Below, piece after piece: positions 51,177 through 61,056 of a DNA stretch of 64,000 nt. Each line of letters opens with the position of its first letter. The first letter of the stretch is position 1. The notes beneath the pieces are model-generated. The model was not told the origin of the DNA. It saw only the letters and a program-made list of their open reading frames with translations, and did no database searches. The DNA is taken from contig SVBZ01000048.1 in the NCBI GenBank assembly GCA_015058575.1, positions 1 through 64,000 of the forward strand, written 5' to 3'. The DNA comes from Pseudoselenomonas ruminantium (GTDB lineage Bacteria; Bacillota; Negativicutes; Selenomonadales; Selenomonadaceae). The position numbers were made by a program, and so were the translations under genes.

Positions 51177-52409
51177 ATGTGGGAAAAAGTTTGCGCTGGT
51201 ATGTTGGGCGCGATGATGATAACGGGAACAGCAGCTGGTGTTTCGGCGGCTGAGAAGGGCAGTGCGCAGCCGCCGATGGCAGCTGCACCAGCTGCGGCGA
51301 AAGCTCAGGCTTCGCAGCCGGCAGCTCCGGCTCCGGTTGTTGAAAGCAAGCCGGCTGATGTGGCTGCGGAGAAGAAGGAAGAGCAGAAGAAGGAGGAGCA
51401 GCTGAAGATTTCTATCAATCTGGCAGCGCGTTCCCTGGCACTGTATCGTGGCACGGAAAAGGTCCGTCTGTATCCGATTGCTCCGGGTACGGCTTCGACG
51501 CCGACACCGACTGGTTATTACAAGGTCAGTGAAAAGGAAGTCAATCCGACCTGGACCGCCCCCGAGACTGGCACATCCATCCCGTCGGGCCCTGATTGTC
51601 CGCTGGGATATCGCTGGATTGGCGTGCAGGGCAACATCGGCATCCACGGCACGAACAATCCCGGCTCTATTGGCACGTATGCTTCCCATGGCTGCATGCG
51701 CATGTTTGAGAAGGACGTCGAGGATCTGTACAGCCTGATCCATGTCGGCACGCCGATTGAAATCACGTATAACCGTGTAGTCGTCGAGAAGGCGCCGGCT
51801 GATGGTACGGTAGTATACTACATTTATCCCGATGAGTATGGCTGGCAGAAGATTACAACCGAAGACGTGCATAAATGGCTCAGTGGCTATGGTGTTGGCA
51901 ATTTTGTCAGCGATGAGGAAATTGACAAGAAAATCGCCGAATCGGATGGCAATCCGACGTATATTGGCAAGGTTTATCCGCTCTATGTCAATGGTAAGCG
52001 GTTGAAGAACAATGCCGTTGAGCAGGATGGTGTACTGTATTTGCCGGCAATCGATCTGGCGGATGCTGTCAAGGTCAACCTGGGCTGGATTCCAGAGGCG
52101 CAGACGCTCATGAGTACCTATGGCAAGGCACTTGGCGTGGATAAGCGCGATGTGCTTTATTGTACGGATAAAGATGTACGGACGTTGTTCCATTTGACGG
52201 GTGGCATGGACAAGGAGAAACGCTATTCGCTGCAGACCGTTGCTGCTGAAGTCCGTACGGAAAAAGAGCCTGCGGCTCAAAGCCAGAAGGTTGCGGATGA
52301 CACAAAAGCAGTGCCTGTGCAAGAAAAGGCAGAGACTAAGCCGGTGCTGACCGATGGCAGTGCCAGCAAGAAATCGTTGACGGAAATCTACCAGGAGGCT
52401 ACGAAGTAA
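51177..52409 (+). CDS. Exported L,D-transpeptidase (YkuD domain)
   Basis: A 410-residue exported protein. Signal peptide (VCAGMLGAMMITGTAAGVSA), Ala/Pro/Lys-rich linker, then a YkuD catalytic domain with GNIGIHGTNNPGSIG and the active-site ASHGCMRM (Cys near residue 172). A C-terminal region of about 200 residues contains LYVNGKRLKNNAVEQDGVLY, resembling a copper-amine-oxidase-N-like fold. L,D-transpeptidases form 3-3 peptidoglycan links or attach proteins to the wall. The ribosome site before the ATG is weak (AGAGATAG). Confidence 0.88.
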   Translation: MWEKVCAGMLGAMMITGTAAGVSAAEKGSAQPPMAAAPAAAKAQASQPAAPAPVVESKPADVAAEKKEEQKKEEQLKISINLAARSLALYRGTEKVRLYPIAPGTASTPTPTGYYKVSEKEVNPTWTAPETGTSIPSGPDCPLGYRWIGVQGNIGIHGTNNPGSIGTYASHGCMRMFEKDVEDLYSLIHVGTPIEITYNRVVVEKAPADGTVVYYIYPDEYGWQKITTEDVHKWLSGYGVGNFVSDEEIDKKIAESDGNPTYIGKVYPLYVNGKRLKNNAVEQDGVLYLPAIDLADAVKVNLGWIPEAQTLMSTYGKALGVDKRDVLYCTDKDVRTLFHLTGGMDKEKRYSLQTVAAEVRTEKEPAAQSQKVADDTKAVPVQEKAETKPVLTDGSASKKSLTEIYQEATK

Positions 52410-52475
52410 GCACCAGGTCCCTGGGAAATGATCGGTTGGTACATTTTTAATTGAACAATATGAGGAGGAATCCTG

Positions 52476-55091
52476 TTGAGCCAGCGTTTTGTGATTTTAG
52501 ATGGCAGCAGTCTTATGTATCGTGCGTTTTATGCGCTGCCACCGCTAACAGATTCCCAGGGCGAGCCGACCAATGCGATTTTTGGCTTCTCGAATATGCT
52601 GACCAAGCTGTTGAGTGAGCTGGAGCCAGATGCACTGGTCATCGCCTTTGATAAAGGGAAGAAGACGTTCCGCACGGAACGTTACGCTGCGTACAAGGGA
52701 ACGCGTGATAAGACGCCGGAAGAGCTCCTCGCCCAAATCCCGCTGCTGCATGAATTTGCAGCAGCTTTTGGCATTTCATTCATCGAAAAGGAGCGCTATG
52801 AGGCCGATGATATCATTGGCACGCTCGCGACGAAAGCAGCTGCGGCTGGTCATGATGTCATGGTGGTGACGGGCGATAAGGATGCTTTGCAGCTTGTGCG
52901 GCCGAATCTGCGCGTCATGCTGACCAAAAAGGGAATATCAGAACTCAAGGCCTACGATGAGGCAGTCTTTACGGAGGAATACGGCTTTGAGCCGCTTCGC
53001 ATGATTGACCTCAAAGGGCTTATGGGCGACACGTCCGATAATATCCCTGGTGTGCCCGGGGTCGGGCCGAAGACGGCAACCAAGCTGCTCGTCGAGTATG
53101 GCACGCTGGAAAATGTTTTGGCACATATTGCGGATATTTCGGGTAAGAAACTAAAGGAACGCTTGACGGAGAACCGCGAGCAAGCCATTTTGTCCAAGGA
53201 ACTGGCTACCATCGAATTGCAGGTGCCAGGGCTGGAATTGCAGATGGACAGCTATGCCATTACGCCGGATCATGCGCGGATGAAACAATTCTGCGACCGT
53301 TATGAGCTCAAGGCAGTTTGGAAGAATTTTACGAAAATCTATGGAGCCGAGGGCGATGGCTTGTTTGCAGGGATGGATATTCCCGAGACTGTTACGCTTG
53401 ATTTGACCTATGACCGTTGGGAGAAAGAGCAGGCCGAAACTATGCTGGCGCAGGCGGAATCTTTGGCGGTCAGTGGTATCTTTACCGGCAAGGCGCCGTT
53501 TGAGCAGCTCGAAGGACTGGCCGTGGTGACAGCACCTGCTGGCAAGGCTGGTTTTGTGGCAGCGGACACGCCGGCATTTTCGCTGGTCTTAGCCGCGATG
53601 GAGCAAAAGCCTGCTACGGTATTTGAACTCAAGCGCTACTATCATGCCGGTCTCAAGGCGGGAAACAAATATTTTGATGTGAAGCTGGCGGCTTATTTGC
53701 TGCAGCCGGAACTGGCAAGATACGAGCTGCCCAATCTTTCCCATCAGTATTTTCCGGAGCAGGCTGTTCCCGAGCAATTTGCTGACGAAACCGAGCAGGC
53801 GGTCTGGAATGCCAGGATACTAGGCATGTTGCAGGATAAACTCATGGCTGAGCTTACGTCGCTTGGCATGAAGGACCTGTATGAAACGGTGGAATTGCCG
53901 CTGGTGGAAGTGCTGGCGGCTATGGAGCAGAACGGTGTCTATGTGAATCGTGCGCATCTCGAGCGCAAAGCCGCAGAGGTCGGGAGCAAGATCGCAGAAA
54001 TCCAGCAGGACATCTATACGCTGGCCGGGATGGAGTTCAATATCAATTCGCCCAAACAGCTGGGCGAAGTATTGTTCGAGCGCCTGGGGCTGCCGGCTAC
54101 CAAGAAAACGAAGACGGGCTATTCAACGAATGCTGAGGTGTTAGAGTCGCTGCGGTTCCAGCATCCCATCGTCGAGCAGATCCTGGCTTACCGCATGTGG
54201 ACAAAATTGAAATCGACCTATCTGGATGGTATCGGTGAGCTCATCCATCCCGAGTCAGGCCGCGTCCACACGAGCTTCAATCAAACGGTTACGGCGACGG
54301 GACGCCTGTCGAGCTCGGATCCGAACCTGCAGAATATCCCGGTACGCACCGAGGAGGGCAAGACGATCCGCGCCTTGTTTGAACCGGGCGCAGGCTATGA
54401 CTGCCTGCTGTCGGCGGATTATTCGCAGATCGAGCTGCGCTTGCTCGCGCATATGTCCAAAGATGCCAGCTTCATCGATGCGTTCTGCCAGAATCAGGAC
54501 ATTCATGCGCGTACGGCGGCTGAAGTCTTTAATGTGCCGTTTACTGAGGTCACACCGGACTTGCGCCGTAAGGCCAAGGCCGTAAACTTTGGGATTGTCT
54601 ACGGTATCAGCGACTATGGCCTGTCGCGTGATCTTCATATCCCGAAGAAAGAGGCGGCTGAGTATATCAAGAACTATTTCGCGCGTTATCCGGGGGTCAA
54701 GAAATTCCTTGATGATACGGTAGCTGAGGCCCATGAAACGGGCGGGGTCAAGACGCTTTATGGCCGCCGGCGCGAGTTGCCGGCCATAAAGAGCCGCAAT
54801 TTCATGCAGCGTTCGCTGGCTGAACGCATGGCGATGAACACGCCAATCCAGGGAACGGCGGCCGATATCATCAAGCTCGCGATGATAGATGCCTATAAGC
54901 GCCTGCAGGCCGCCGGCGTCAAGAGCCGCATGCTGCTGCAGGTACACGATGAGCTTGTGCTGGAGACGACACAGGAAGAACTTGAGCAGGTCAGTGCAAT
55001 CCTCAAGGAATCGATGGAGCACGTCGCCGATCTTTCCGTGCCGCTCGTCATTGATATCCATAGCGGTAAAGATTGGGCGGAGGCGAAATGA
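52476..55091 (+). CDS. polA: DNA polymerase I
   Basis: An 871-residue A-family polymerase: N-terminal 5'-3' exonuclease (FVILDGSSLMYRAFYALPPL, EADDIIGTLA, VTGDKDALQLV, GVPGVGPKTA), a middle 3'-5' exonuclease-like domain without the usual DxE and DxxxD acidic residues, and the polymerase domain (SADYSQIELRLLAHMSKD near 646, the RRKAKAVNFGIVYGISDYGL finger helix, LLQVHDELVLE). TTG start after AGGAGGAAT. It fills gaps and removes primers, probably without proofreading. mutM follows after one base. Confidence 0.96.
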   Translation: MSQRFVILDGSSLMYRAFYALPPLTDSQGEPTNAIFGFSNMLTKLLSELEPDALVIAFDKGKKTFRTERYAAYKGTRDKTPEELLAQIPLLHEFAAAFGISFIEKERYEADDIIGTLATKAAAAGHDVMVVTGDKDALQLVRPNLRVMLTKKGISELKAYDEAVFTEEYGFEPLRMIDLKGLMGDTSDNIPGVPGVGPKTATKLLVEYGTLENVLAHIADISGKKLKERLTENREQAILSKELATIELQVPGLELQMDSYAITPDHARMKQFCDRYELKAVWKNFTKIYGAEGDGLFAGMDIPETVTLDLTYDRWEKEQAETMLAQAESLAVSGIFTGKAPFEQLEGLAVVTAPAGKAGFVAADTPAFSLVLAAMEQKPATVFELKRYYHAGLKAGNKYFDVKLAAYLLQPELARYELPNLSHQYFPEQAVPEQFADETEQAVWNARILGMLQDKLMAELTSLGMKDLYETVELPLVEVLAAMEQNGVYVNRAHLERKAAEVGSKIAEIQQDIYTLAGMEFNINSPKQLGEVLFERLGLPATKKTKTGYSTNAEVLESLRFQHPIVEQILAYRMWTKLKSTYLDGIGELIHPESGRVHTSFNQTVTATGRLSSSDPNLQNIPVRTEEGKTIRALFEPGAGYDCLLSADYSQIELRLLAHMSKDASFIDAFCQNQDIHARTAAEVFNVPFTEVTPDLRRKAKAVNFGIVYGISDYGLSRDLHIPKKEAAEYIKNYFARYPGVKKFLDDTVAEAHETGGVKTLYGRRRELPAIKSRNFMQRSLAERMAMNTPIQGTAADIIKLAMIDAYKRLQAAGVKSRMLLQVHDELVLETTQEELEQVSAILKESMEHVADLSVPLVIDIHSGKDWAEAK

Positions 55092-55092
55092 C

Positions 55093-55920
55093 ATGCCAGA
55101 AATGCCTGAGGTAGAGATCATCCGCCGTTATCTGGATAAGCAGCTGACCGGTCAGCGCATCATGGGCGTGGACCTTCTGCTGCCGCGCCAGATCAAATGG
55201 CCGGAGCCGGAAGGGTACCGGGCGATGGCGATTGGCCGCACGATTGCTGGTATAAACCGCCGCGGCAAATATCTGCTCATGGCGCTGGACAACGGCAGTG
55301 AGCTTGTCTTTCATCTGCGCATGACGGGACGGCTCGTCTATGAGCCGGACGGCGTGAATCACGACAGTTATGCCCGACTGCTGTTCCATCTGGATGGCGG
55401 CGGACTGCTGGTTTATGGTGATACGCGTACGCTTGGCACGCTTTATGCGCTGGGACCTGATGAGCGCTGGCGCATCCATGGGCTCGCGGAAATGGGGCCG
55501 GAACCGCTCACAGAGGCCTTTTCGCCAGCGTATCTTATGACAGCGGCGCAAGGGCGCCGGACGGCGGTCAAATCGTTCCTGCTCAATCAGAAATACATTG
55601 GCGGCATTGGCAATATCTATGCGGACGAGGCTTTGTTCCTGGCGGGAATCCATCCGCTGCGTCCTGCTGGCAGCTTGTCGGCAGCTGAATGCCAGAAGCT
55701 GCATCAGTCTGTCAACGCAGTCATTGCTGCCGGCATCCGTGATGGCGGTACGACCTTCCGGGATTATAAGAACGGCGAGGGCAAGCAGGGAAGCCACCAG
55801 GAGCAGCTTTATGTCTATAACCGCCAGGGCAGGTTGTGCCGCCGCTGTGGCACAAAAATCGAAAAGATTACCGTTGGCGGGCGGGGCACGCATTTTTGCC
55901 CGCATTGCCAGCGGCCGTAA
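55093..55920 (+). CDS. mutM: Formamidopyrimidine-DNA glycosylase
   Basis: A 275-residue Fpg. It begins MPEMPEVEIIRRYLDK with the N-terminal Pro nucleophile and Glu3-like residue. KRGKYL-like RRGKYLLMAL, the H2TH segment NQKYIGGIGNIYADEALF, and the zinc finger CRRCGTKIEKITVGGRGTHF then CPHCQ close the protein. It removes 8-oxoguanine. Its ATG begins two bases after the polA stop, so gap-filling and lesion removal are co-expressed. Confidence 0.96.
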   Translation: MPEMPEVEIIRRYLDKQLTGQRIMGVDLLLPRQIKWPEPEGYRAMAIGRTIAGINRRGKYLLMALDNGSELVFHLRMTGRLVYEPDGVNHDSYARLLFHLDGGGLLVYGDTRTLGTLYALGPDERWRIHGLAEMGPEPLTEAFSPAYLMTAAQGRRTAVKSFLLNQKYIGGIGNIYADEALFLAGIHPLRPAGSLSAAECQKLHQSVNAVIAAGIRDGGTTFRDYKNGEGKQGSHQEQLYVYNRQGRLCRRCGTKIEKITVGGRGTHFCPHCQRP

Positions 55921-55944
55921 GGGATAAAAGGAATGGGAAGAACT

Positions 55945-56553
55945 ATGAAGGTAATTGGGCTGACAGGCGGTATTGCCAGTGGCAAAAGCACGGTTTCCCG
56001 GTATTTGCGGGAAAAGGGAGCGGCCATTTTGGATGCGGATGCAATCGCCCATGCACTGGCAGAACCGGGCGGCAGCCTTTATCTTGCTTACCGCCAGCAT
56101 TTCGGTGCGGCGGTGCTGCAGGAAGATGGACAGCTGAATCGGGCGGCAATCGGGAAAATCGTTTTTTCCCAGCCGGAAGAACGCGCCTGGATTGACCGGT
56201 CAGCGCATCCGTTGATACAGGCAGAGATCAAGCGGCAGCTCGCTGAAAAAAAAAGACAAGATGTGCCGCTTATTGTGTTGGATGTTCCATTGCTCTTTGA
56301 GTCTGGATGGGATAAAATGACAGAAGAAAATTGTCTGGTCGACGTCAGCGAAGCTGTGCAGCTTGCCCGGCTGATGCAGCGTGATGGCTATGATGAACAG
56401 GCAGCGCGCGCGCGCATTGCTGCACAGATGCCGCTGGCGGAAAAGCGGCGGCGCGCCGACCGCCTGATCGATAACAATGGCGACTTGCCGGCGACCCTGC
56501 GGCAGGTTGACCGCTTATGGAAGGAGTGGACGCATGACGGATTTTCACAATAG
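55945..56553 (+). CDS. coaE: Dephospho-CoA kinase
   Basis: A 202-residue kinase for the last step of CoA synthesis: P-loop IGLTGGIASGKSTVSRYL, LDADAIAHALAEPGG, VLDVPLLFESGWDKM and ARIAAQMPLAEKRRRAD. The ATG at 55945 fits the GGGAAG four bases upstream better than the one at 55933. It is 24 bases after mutM and overlaps the transglycosylase start. Confidence 0.95.
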   Translation: MKVIGLTGGIASGKSTVSRYLREKGAAILDADAIAHALAEPGGSLYLAYRQHFGAAVLQEDGQLNRAAIGKIVFSQPEERAWIDRSAHPLIQAEIKRQLAEKKRQDVPLIVLDVPLLFESGWDKMTEENCLVDVSEAVQLARLMQRDGYDEQAARARIAAQMPLAEKRRRADRLIDNNGDLPATLRQVDRLWKEWTHDGFSQ

Positions 56554-57148
56554 GGTCCGGCAAAGCAGGCAGATGCAGCATCGCCGCATGGTTGCCTGCT
56601 TTTGTGTCGCGTTGTTCATATTGGTGATGAGTCTCAGCGCCTATCTCATCCTGCAGTTTGAGCCAGTGCAGCGCAGCTACTTCTATGTGTATCCTTATCA
56701 TGATACCGTGATGAAATATGCGTCTATGTATCGTGTGGACAGCAATCTGGCAGCGGCGGTCATCAAGAAGGAGAGTAAGTTCAAACGCGATGTGCATTCA
56801 CATCGCGGGGCGGTGGGACTTATGCAGATCATGCCGGATACGGCGAAATGGATATCGGCGCAGCTCGGCGATACGGGCTACTCCGAGGAGGGGCTCCATG
56901 AGCCTGACCGCAACATCCGTTATGGTACCTGGTATCTGGCCACTTTGCAGAAGGAATTCCATGGCAATGATGTGCTGGCACTTGCGGCTTATAACGCGGG
57001 GCGTGGCAACGTGCAGGAATGGATGAAAGAAAACGACTGGTCGTATGATTTTGCGGATATTGAAGCGATCCCGTTCAAGGAGACGCGTGAATACGTCCGT
57101 CAAGTCCTGGCAGATCAGAAGAAATATCGGGAACTCTATCCCGAGTAA
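56534..57148 (+). CDS. Membrane-anchored lytic transglycosylase (Slt domain)
   Basis: A 204-residue protein with a membrane anchor (MVACFCVALFILVMSLSAYL, about residues 18-40) and a goose-lysozyme-like Slt domain: AAVIKKESKFKRDVHSHRGA (catalytic Glu), VGLMQIMPDTAKWI, NIRYGTWYLATL and LAAYNAGRGNVQEW. It cleaves peptidoglycan glycan strands forming 1,6-anhydro ends. AAGGAG lies before the ATG at 56534, which overlaps coaE by 20 bases. Confidence 0.92.
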   Translation: MTDFHNRVRQSRQMQHRRMVACFCVALFILVMSLSAYLILQFEPVQRSYFYVYPYHDTVMKYASMYRVDSNLAAAVIKKESKFKRDVHSHRGAVGLMQIMPDTAKWISAQLGDTGYSEEGLHEPDRNIRYGTWYLATLQKEFHGNDVLALAAYNAGRGNVQEWMKENDWSYDFADIEAIPFKETREYVRQVLADQKKYRELYPE

Positions 57149-57178
57149 ATCGCGTGTAGGTTGAGGGAGTTTGGCAAC

Positions 57179-60100
57179 ATGCAGAAGTATCGGATTGTAC
57201 CGCAGCAAGAGAATATGTTTTGGCAGCTGATTCAGGGAATGTCACTCGATGAGGAACAGAAGGAACTGATGAAGGCGGCGACGATCCGGCATGTGGAGGT
57301 CTGCACGAAGAAGAGCAGCTGGGAGATTGCTTTGACAAGTCAGACGCTTATTCCCGATGCACTCTTGCAGGAGGCTGCGGCGCAGATACGGCGCAAGTGC
57401 CAGCTCGAAAGTGTCGTCTTCTATCAGGATGTCATCAATATCGAGGACGGTATCCAGCAAATCTGGCCCCAGCTCGTGACGCTTGTCTCGGAGGGCAACC
57501 CGACGGTGTTCCAGCTGCTCAAACGCTCCAAGTACAGCGTCGATGGCAGCAAGCTCATCCTTGATGTGCCTGGTGAGCTTGGCGGCGAAATCATGCGTGC
57601 GCATTCGGTCACGCAGCTCATGAGCCGTGCCATCAAAAAGCTGCTCGGCTACCGCTGCCCTGTGGAATGCAATGCAAGCGATGAAGTGCTGCAGAATCTT
57701 GCGGTGGATGACAGCTTCAATACGCCGGAGTACCTGGCGGCTTGCCAGAAGGAGCGCGTGGCTGAGACACGCGCGGCAGCGCCCAAAGCTGCACCGGCAG
57801 CGAAACGGGCGCCGGGGGCTGCACCGAAGGCGGCCAAGCCGCAGCTGCCCAAGCATCACGAAGACTTTGCCAAGCCGGTCGTGGTACAGGGAGCCGGCAA
57901 TCTTATTTTCGGCCGCGGCGTAATGGGCGAGCGCAAGCTTATCGATGAGCTTGACGGCGAGACGAAAAATGTCATCCTTGAGGGCTTTATCGGCGAAGGG
58001 GCAGGCTCTGGGCTCAAGACCATCGAGTTCAAGACGGGCACGAAGCTGCTGACGTTCTGCCTGGCCGATGAGTCGAATGGCATTGCCTGCAAGAAGTTCT
58101 TCAAAACGAAGCGGGGCAAGAATGGGCCCGAGGAGGATTACGACGAAATCATCGGCCAGCTCAAAGAAGGTATGGAAGTGCGCGTGCGCGGCTCAGTGCG
58201 CTTTGATACCTATATGAATGAGTATGTACTGTTCATCGATGCGATGGCCAAGAAGGAAAAGCAGCAGCGCGAGGACAAGGCTGAGGTCAAGCGCGTCGAA
58301 CTGCATGCGCATACCACGATGAGTGCGATGGATGCGGTCGTTTCCGTCAAAGACCTCATCAAGACGGCAGGGCGCTGGGGGTGGCCGGCGATTGCCATCA
58401 CCGACCACGGTGTTGTGCAGGCCTATCCGGATGCGGCCAAAGCGGCCAAGGATGCCGGTATCAAGGTCATCTATGGCATGGAAGGCTATCTGACCGGCGA
58501 CGACTATGAGCAGAAGCGGGCCAATCACATCATCTTCCTCGCGAAGAATCCCAATGGCCTGCGCAATCTCTACCAGATGGTTTCATTGGCGCATGTCAAG
58601 TATTACCATCGCCAGCCGCGTCTGCCGAAGAAAATCGTCCAGGAGTACCGTGAAGGCATTTTGATTGGCTCGGCGTGTGAGGCCGGCGAGCTCATCCGCG
58701 CCATTGTCGAGGGGCAGTCGGATGAGGAACTTATCGAGATTGCAAAGTTTTACGATTATCTGGAAATCCAGCCAATCCATAACAACGACTTCTTGAAGCG
58801 TAGCGATAAGTTCCCTGACATCACGACGGATCAGGATCTTATCGATATCAATCTTAAAGTTGCAGAACTTGCGCAGAAGCTCGGCAAGATGCTTGTCGCT
58901 ACTTGTGATGTGCATTTCCTGAACCCTGAGGACAGCATCTATCGTGCCATCCTGATGAAGGGCAAGGGCTTTGACGATGCCGAGCTGCAGCCGCCGCTCT
59001 ATCTGCGTACGACGGAGGAAATGCTCCGGGAGTTCGACTATCTTGGCGAGGAGCTGGCCTATGAAGCCGTCGTCACGAATCCGCGCAAGATCAACGATAT
59101 GATCGATTCCTTCAAGCCGATTCCCGATGATCTCTATTCGCCGATGATTCCGGGAGCTGATGATGAGATCCGCACGATGTCATACAACCGCGCCAAAGCC
59201 ATGTATGGCGAAAATTTGCCCGAAATCGTTGAGGCAAGGCTGCAGCAGGAGTTAAAGCCGATTATCGGCCATGGGTTCTCGGTCTTGTATCTTATCGCGC
59301 AGCGTCTGGTCAAGAAATCCAACGATGACGGCTATCTGGTCGGCTCACGTGGTTCGGTCGGCTCGTCATTTATTGCGACGATGACCGGCATCACGGAGGT
59401 CAATCCCTTGCCGCCGCATTGGCGCTGCCCGCACTGCCAGTACAGCAAGTTCATCACGGATGGCTCCTATGGCTGCGGCTATGACCTGCCGGATATGACG
59501 TGTCCGGTCTGTGGCGAACCGCTAATCAAGGATGGGCACGATATCCCGTTTGCGGTCTTCCTCGGTTTCGATGGCGATAAGGTCCCGGATATCGACTTGA
59601 ACTTCTCGGGTACGTATCAGCCTGTGGCCCATAAGTACACCGAGGTGCTCTTTGGCAAGGACAACGTCTATCGTGCTGGTTCCATACAGACTGTTGCCGA
59701 TAAGACGGCCTTTGGGTATGTCAAGAAGTTCTTCGAGGAAAAGGGTGTCAAGAAGCATATCTCGTATATCGATAGGCTCGCTCATGGCTGCATGGGCGTC
59801 AAGTCGACGACGGGCCAGCATCCGGCTGGCATCATGGTTGTGCCGCGCAATATGGACGTGCATTTTTTCACGCCTATCCAGCATCCGGCCAACGATATGA
59901 ACTGCGGTACCATCACGACACACTTCGACTATCATTCCATCAGCAGCCGTCTGGTCAAGCTCGATATTCTCGGGCACGATGATCCGACGGTCATCAAGAT
60001 GCTCGAAGATCTCACCTGTCGTGACCCGAAGACGATACCGTTCGATGACAAGGCCACGATGTCCTTGTTCAATTCGACCGTGGCTTTGGGGCTTACGCCC

Positions 60101-61015
60101 GAGGAACTCGGGGCAACGTCGGGAACCTTTGGTATCCCGGAGTTCCGCACGCCGTTCACGCGGCAGATGATTGACGATACGAATCCGGATGTGTTCTCGG
60201 ATCTCGTGCGCATATCGGGGTTCTCGCATGGCACCGACGTTTGGCTCGGCAATGCGCAGGACCTTATCCGCAACGGGCAGTGCACCATCAAGAATGCTAT
60301 CTCGGCACGTGATGATATCATGATGTATCTGATCCATAATGGCATCGATCCGCTGCTCTCGTTCAAGACGATGGAGAAAGTCCGTAAGGGCAAGGGGATA
60401 GCCGATGATGTCGTCGAAATCCTGCGCAAGGGCGGTATCCCCGAGTGGTATATCGAGTCGTGCCAGAAGATCAAGTATCTGTTCCCGCGTGCGCATGCGA
60501 CGGCATATGTTATGATGGCGTACCGCATCGCGTTTTGCAAGGTTCATTATCCACTCGCGTACTATGCGGCGTATTTCTCGATCCGCGCGGCTGAGTTCGA
60601 TGCCAATGTCATCGCGCGTGGCAAGGACTATGTCGGTGAGCAGATCCACCAGCTCGAGCTCGCGGCCAAGGAGAAGAAACTCGACGCGAAGCAGAATGCG
60701 ACGCTTATCGTCCTGCAGCTGGCCTGGGAGATGTATCTGCGTGGCTATAGCTGCGAGTATGTCGATATTTATGAGTCGGATGCGGAGAAATTCGTCATCC
60801 ACGAGAATTCGCTGCTGCCACCGATTGCGAGCCTCAGCGGCATGGGCACGAAGGCAGCCCAGAGCATTGTCGAAGCGCGCAAGGATGGCGAGTTCACGAG
60901 CATCGAGGACATGCGCCGCCGCACGGGTATTTCGAAAACCAACATCGAGATCCTGCGCGACCACGGCTGTCTTGAGGGCATGGGCGAAAGCGATCAGATT
61001 GCGCTGTTCAGTTAA
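57179..61015 (+). CDS. polC: DNA polymerase III PolC lacking the inserted exonuclease
   Basis: A 1278-residue PolC: N-terminal domain, OB fold (KLLTFCLADESNGIACKKFF), PHP domain from about residue 370 (VELHAHTTMSAMDA, ITDHGVVQA), zinc ribbon WRCPHCQ to CPVCGEP (about 746-780), palm with VPDIDLNF near 800, and helix-hairpin-helix (SLSGMGTKAAQSIVEARKDG). In B. subtilis-type PolC (about 1440 residues) a DEDDh exonuclease interrupts the PHP domain after the GxEGY segment. Here GMEGYLTGDD runs straight into HIIFLAKNPNGLRNLYQM, so the insert is absent. ATG at 57179 chosen for GAGGGAG upstream. Confidence 0.95.
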   Translation: MQKYRIVPQQENMFWQLIQGMSLDEEQKELMKAATIRHVEVCTKKSSWEIALTSQTLIPDALLQEAAAQIRRKCQLESVVFYQDVINIEDGIQQIWPQLVTLVSEGNPTVFQLLKRSKYSVDGSKLILDVPGELGGEIMRAHSVTQLMSRAIKKLLGYRCPVECNASDEVLQNLAVDDSFNTPEYLAACQKERVAETRAAAPKAAPAAKRAPGAAPKAAKPQLPKHHEDFAKPVVVQGAGNLIFGRGVMGERKLIDELDGETKNVILEGFIGEGAGSGLKTIEFKTGTKLLTFCLADESNGIACKKFFKTKRGKNGPEEDYDEIIGQLKEGMEVRVRGSVRFDTYMNEYVLFIDAMAKKEKQQREDKAEVKRVELHAHTTMSAMDAVVSVKDLIKTAGRWGWPAIAITDHGVVQAYPDAAKAAKDAGIKVIYGMEGYLTGDDYEQKRANHIIFLAKNPNGLRNLYQMVSLAHVKYYHRQPRLPKKIVQEYREGILIGSACEAGELIRAIVEGQSDEELIEIAKFYDYLEIQPIHNNDFLKRSDKFPDITTDQDLIDINLKVAELAQKLGKMLVATCDVHFLNPEDSIYRAILMKGKGFDDAELQPPLYLRTTEEMLREFDYLGEELAYEAVVTNPRKINDMIDSFKPIPDDLYSPMIPGADDEIRTMSYNRAKAMYGENLPEIVEARLQQELKPIIGHGFSVLYLIAQRLVKKSNDDGYLVGSRGSVGSSFIATMTGITEVNPLPPHWRCPHCQYSKFITDGSYGCGYDLPDMTCPVCGEPLIKDGHDIPFAVFLGFDGDKVPDIDLNFSGTYQPVAHKYTEVLFGKDNVYRAGSIQTVADKTAFGYVKKFFEEKGVKKHISYIDRLAHGCMGVKSTTGQHPAGIMVVPRNMDVHFFTPIQHPANDMNCGTITTHFDYHSISSRLVKLDILGHDDPTVIKMLEDLTCRDPKTIPFDDKATMSLFNSTVALGLTPEELGATSGTFGIPEFRTPFTRQMIDDTNPDVFSDLVRISGFSHGTDVWLGNAQDLIRNGQCTIKNAISARDDIMMYLIHNGIDPLLSFKTMEKVRKGKGIADDVVEILRKGGIPEWYIESCQKIKYLFPRAHATAYVMMAYRIAFCKVHYPLAYYAAYFSIRAAEFDANVIARGKDYVGEQIHQLELAAKEKKLDAKQNATLIVLQLAWEMYLRGYSCEYVDIYESDAEKFVIHENSLLPPIASLSGMGTKAAQSIVEARKDGEFTSIEDMRRRTGISKTNIEILRDHGCLEGMGESDQIALFS

Positions 61016-61056
61016 AGAAATTGGTTATCTAAGATAAAAGGAAGTCAGAGTATCCC

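Noticed and set aside
59522..60964. 480-codon open frame on the minus strand opposite polC
   Set aside because: Shadow of polC caused by codon bias; rich in Arg, Asp, Ile and His with no motif.
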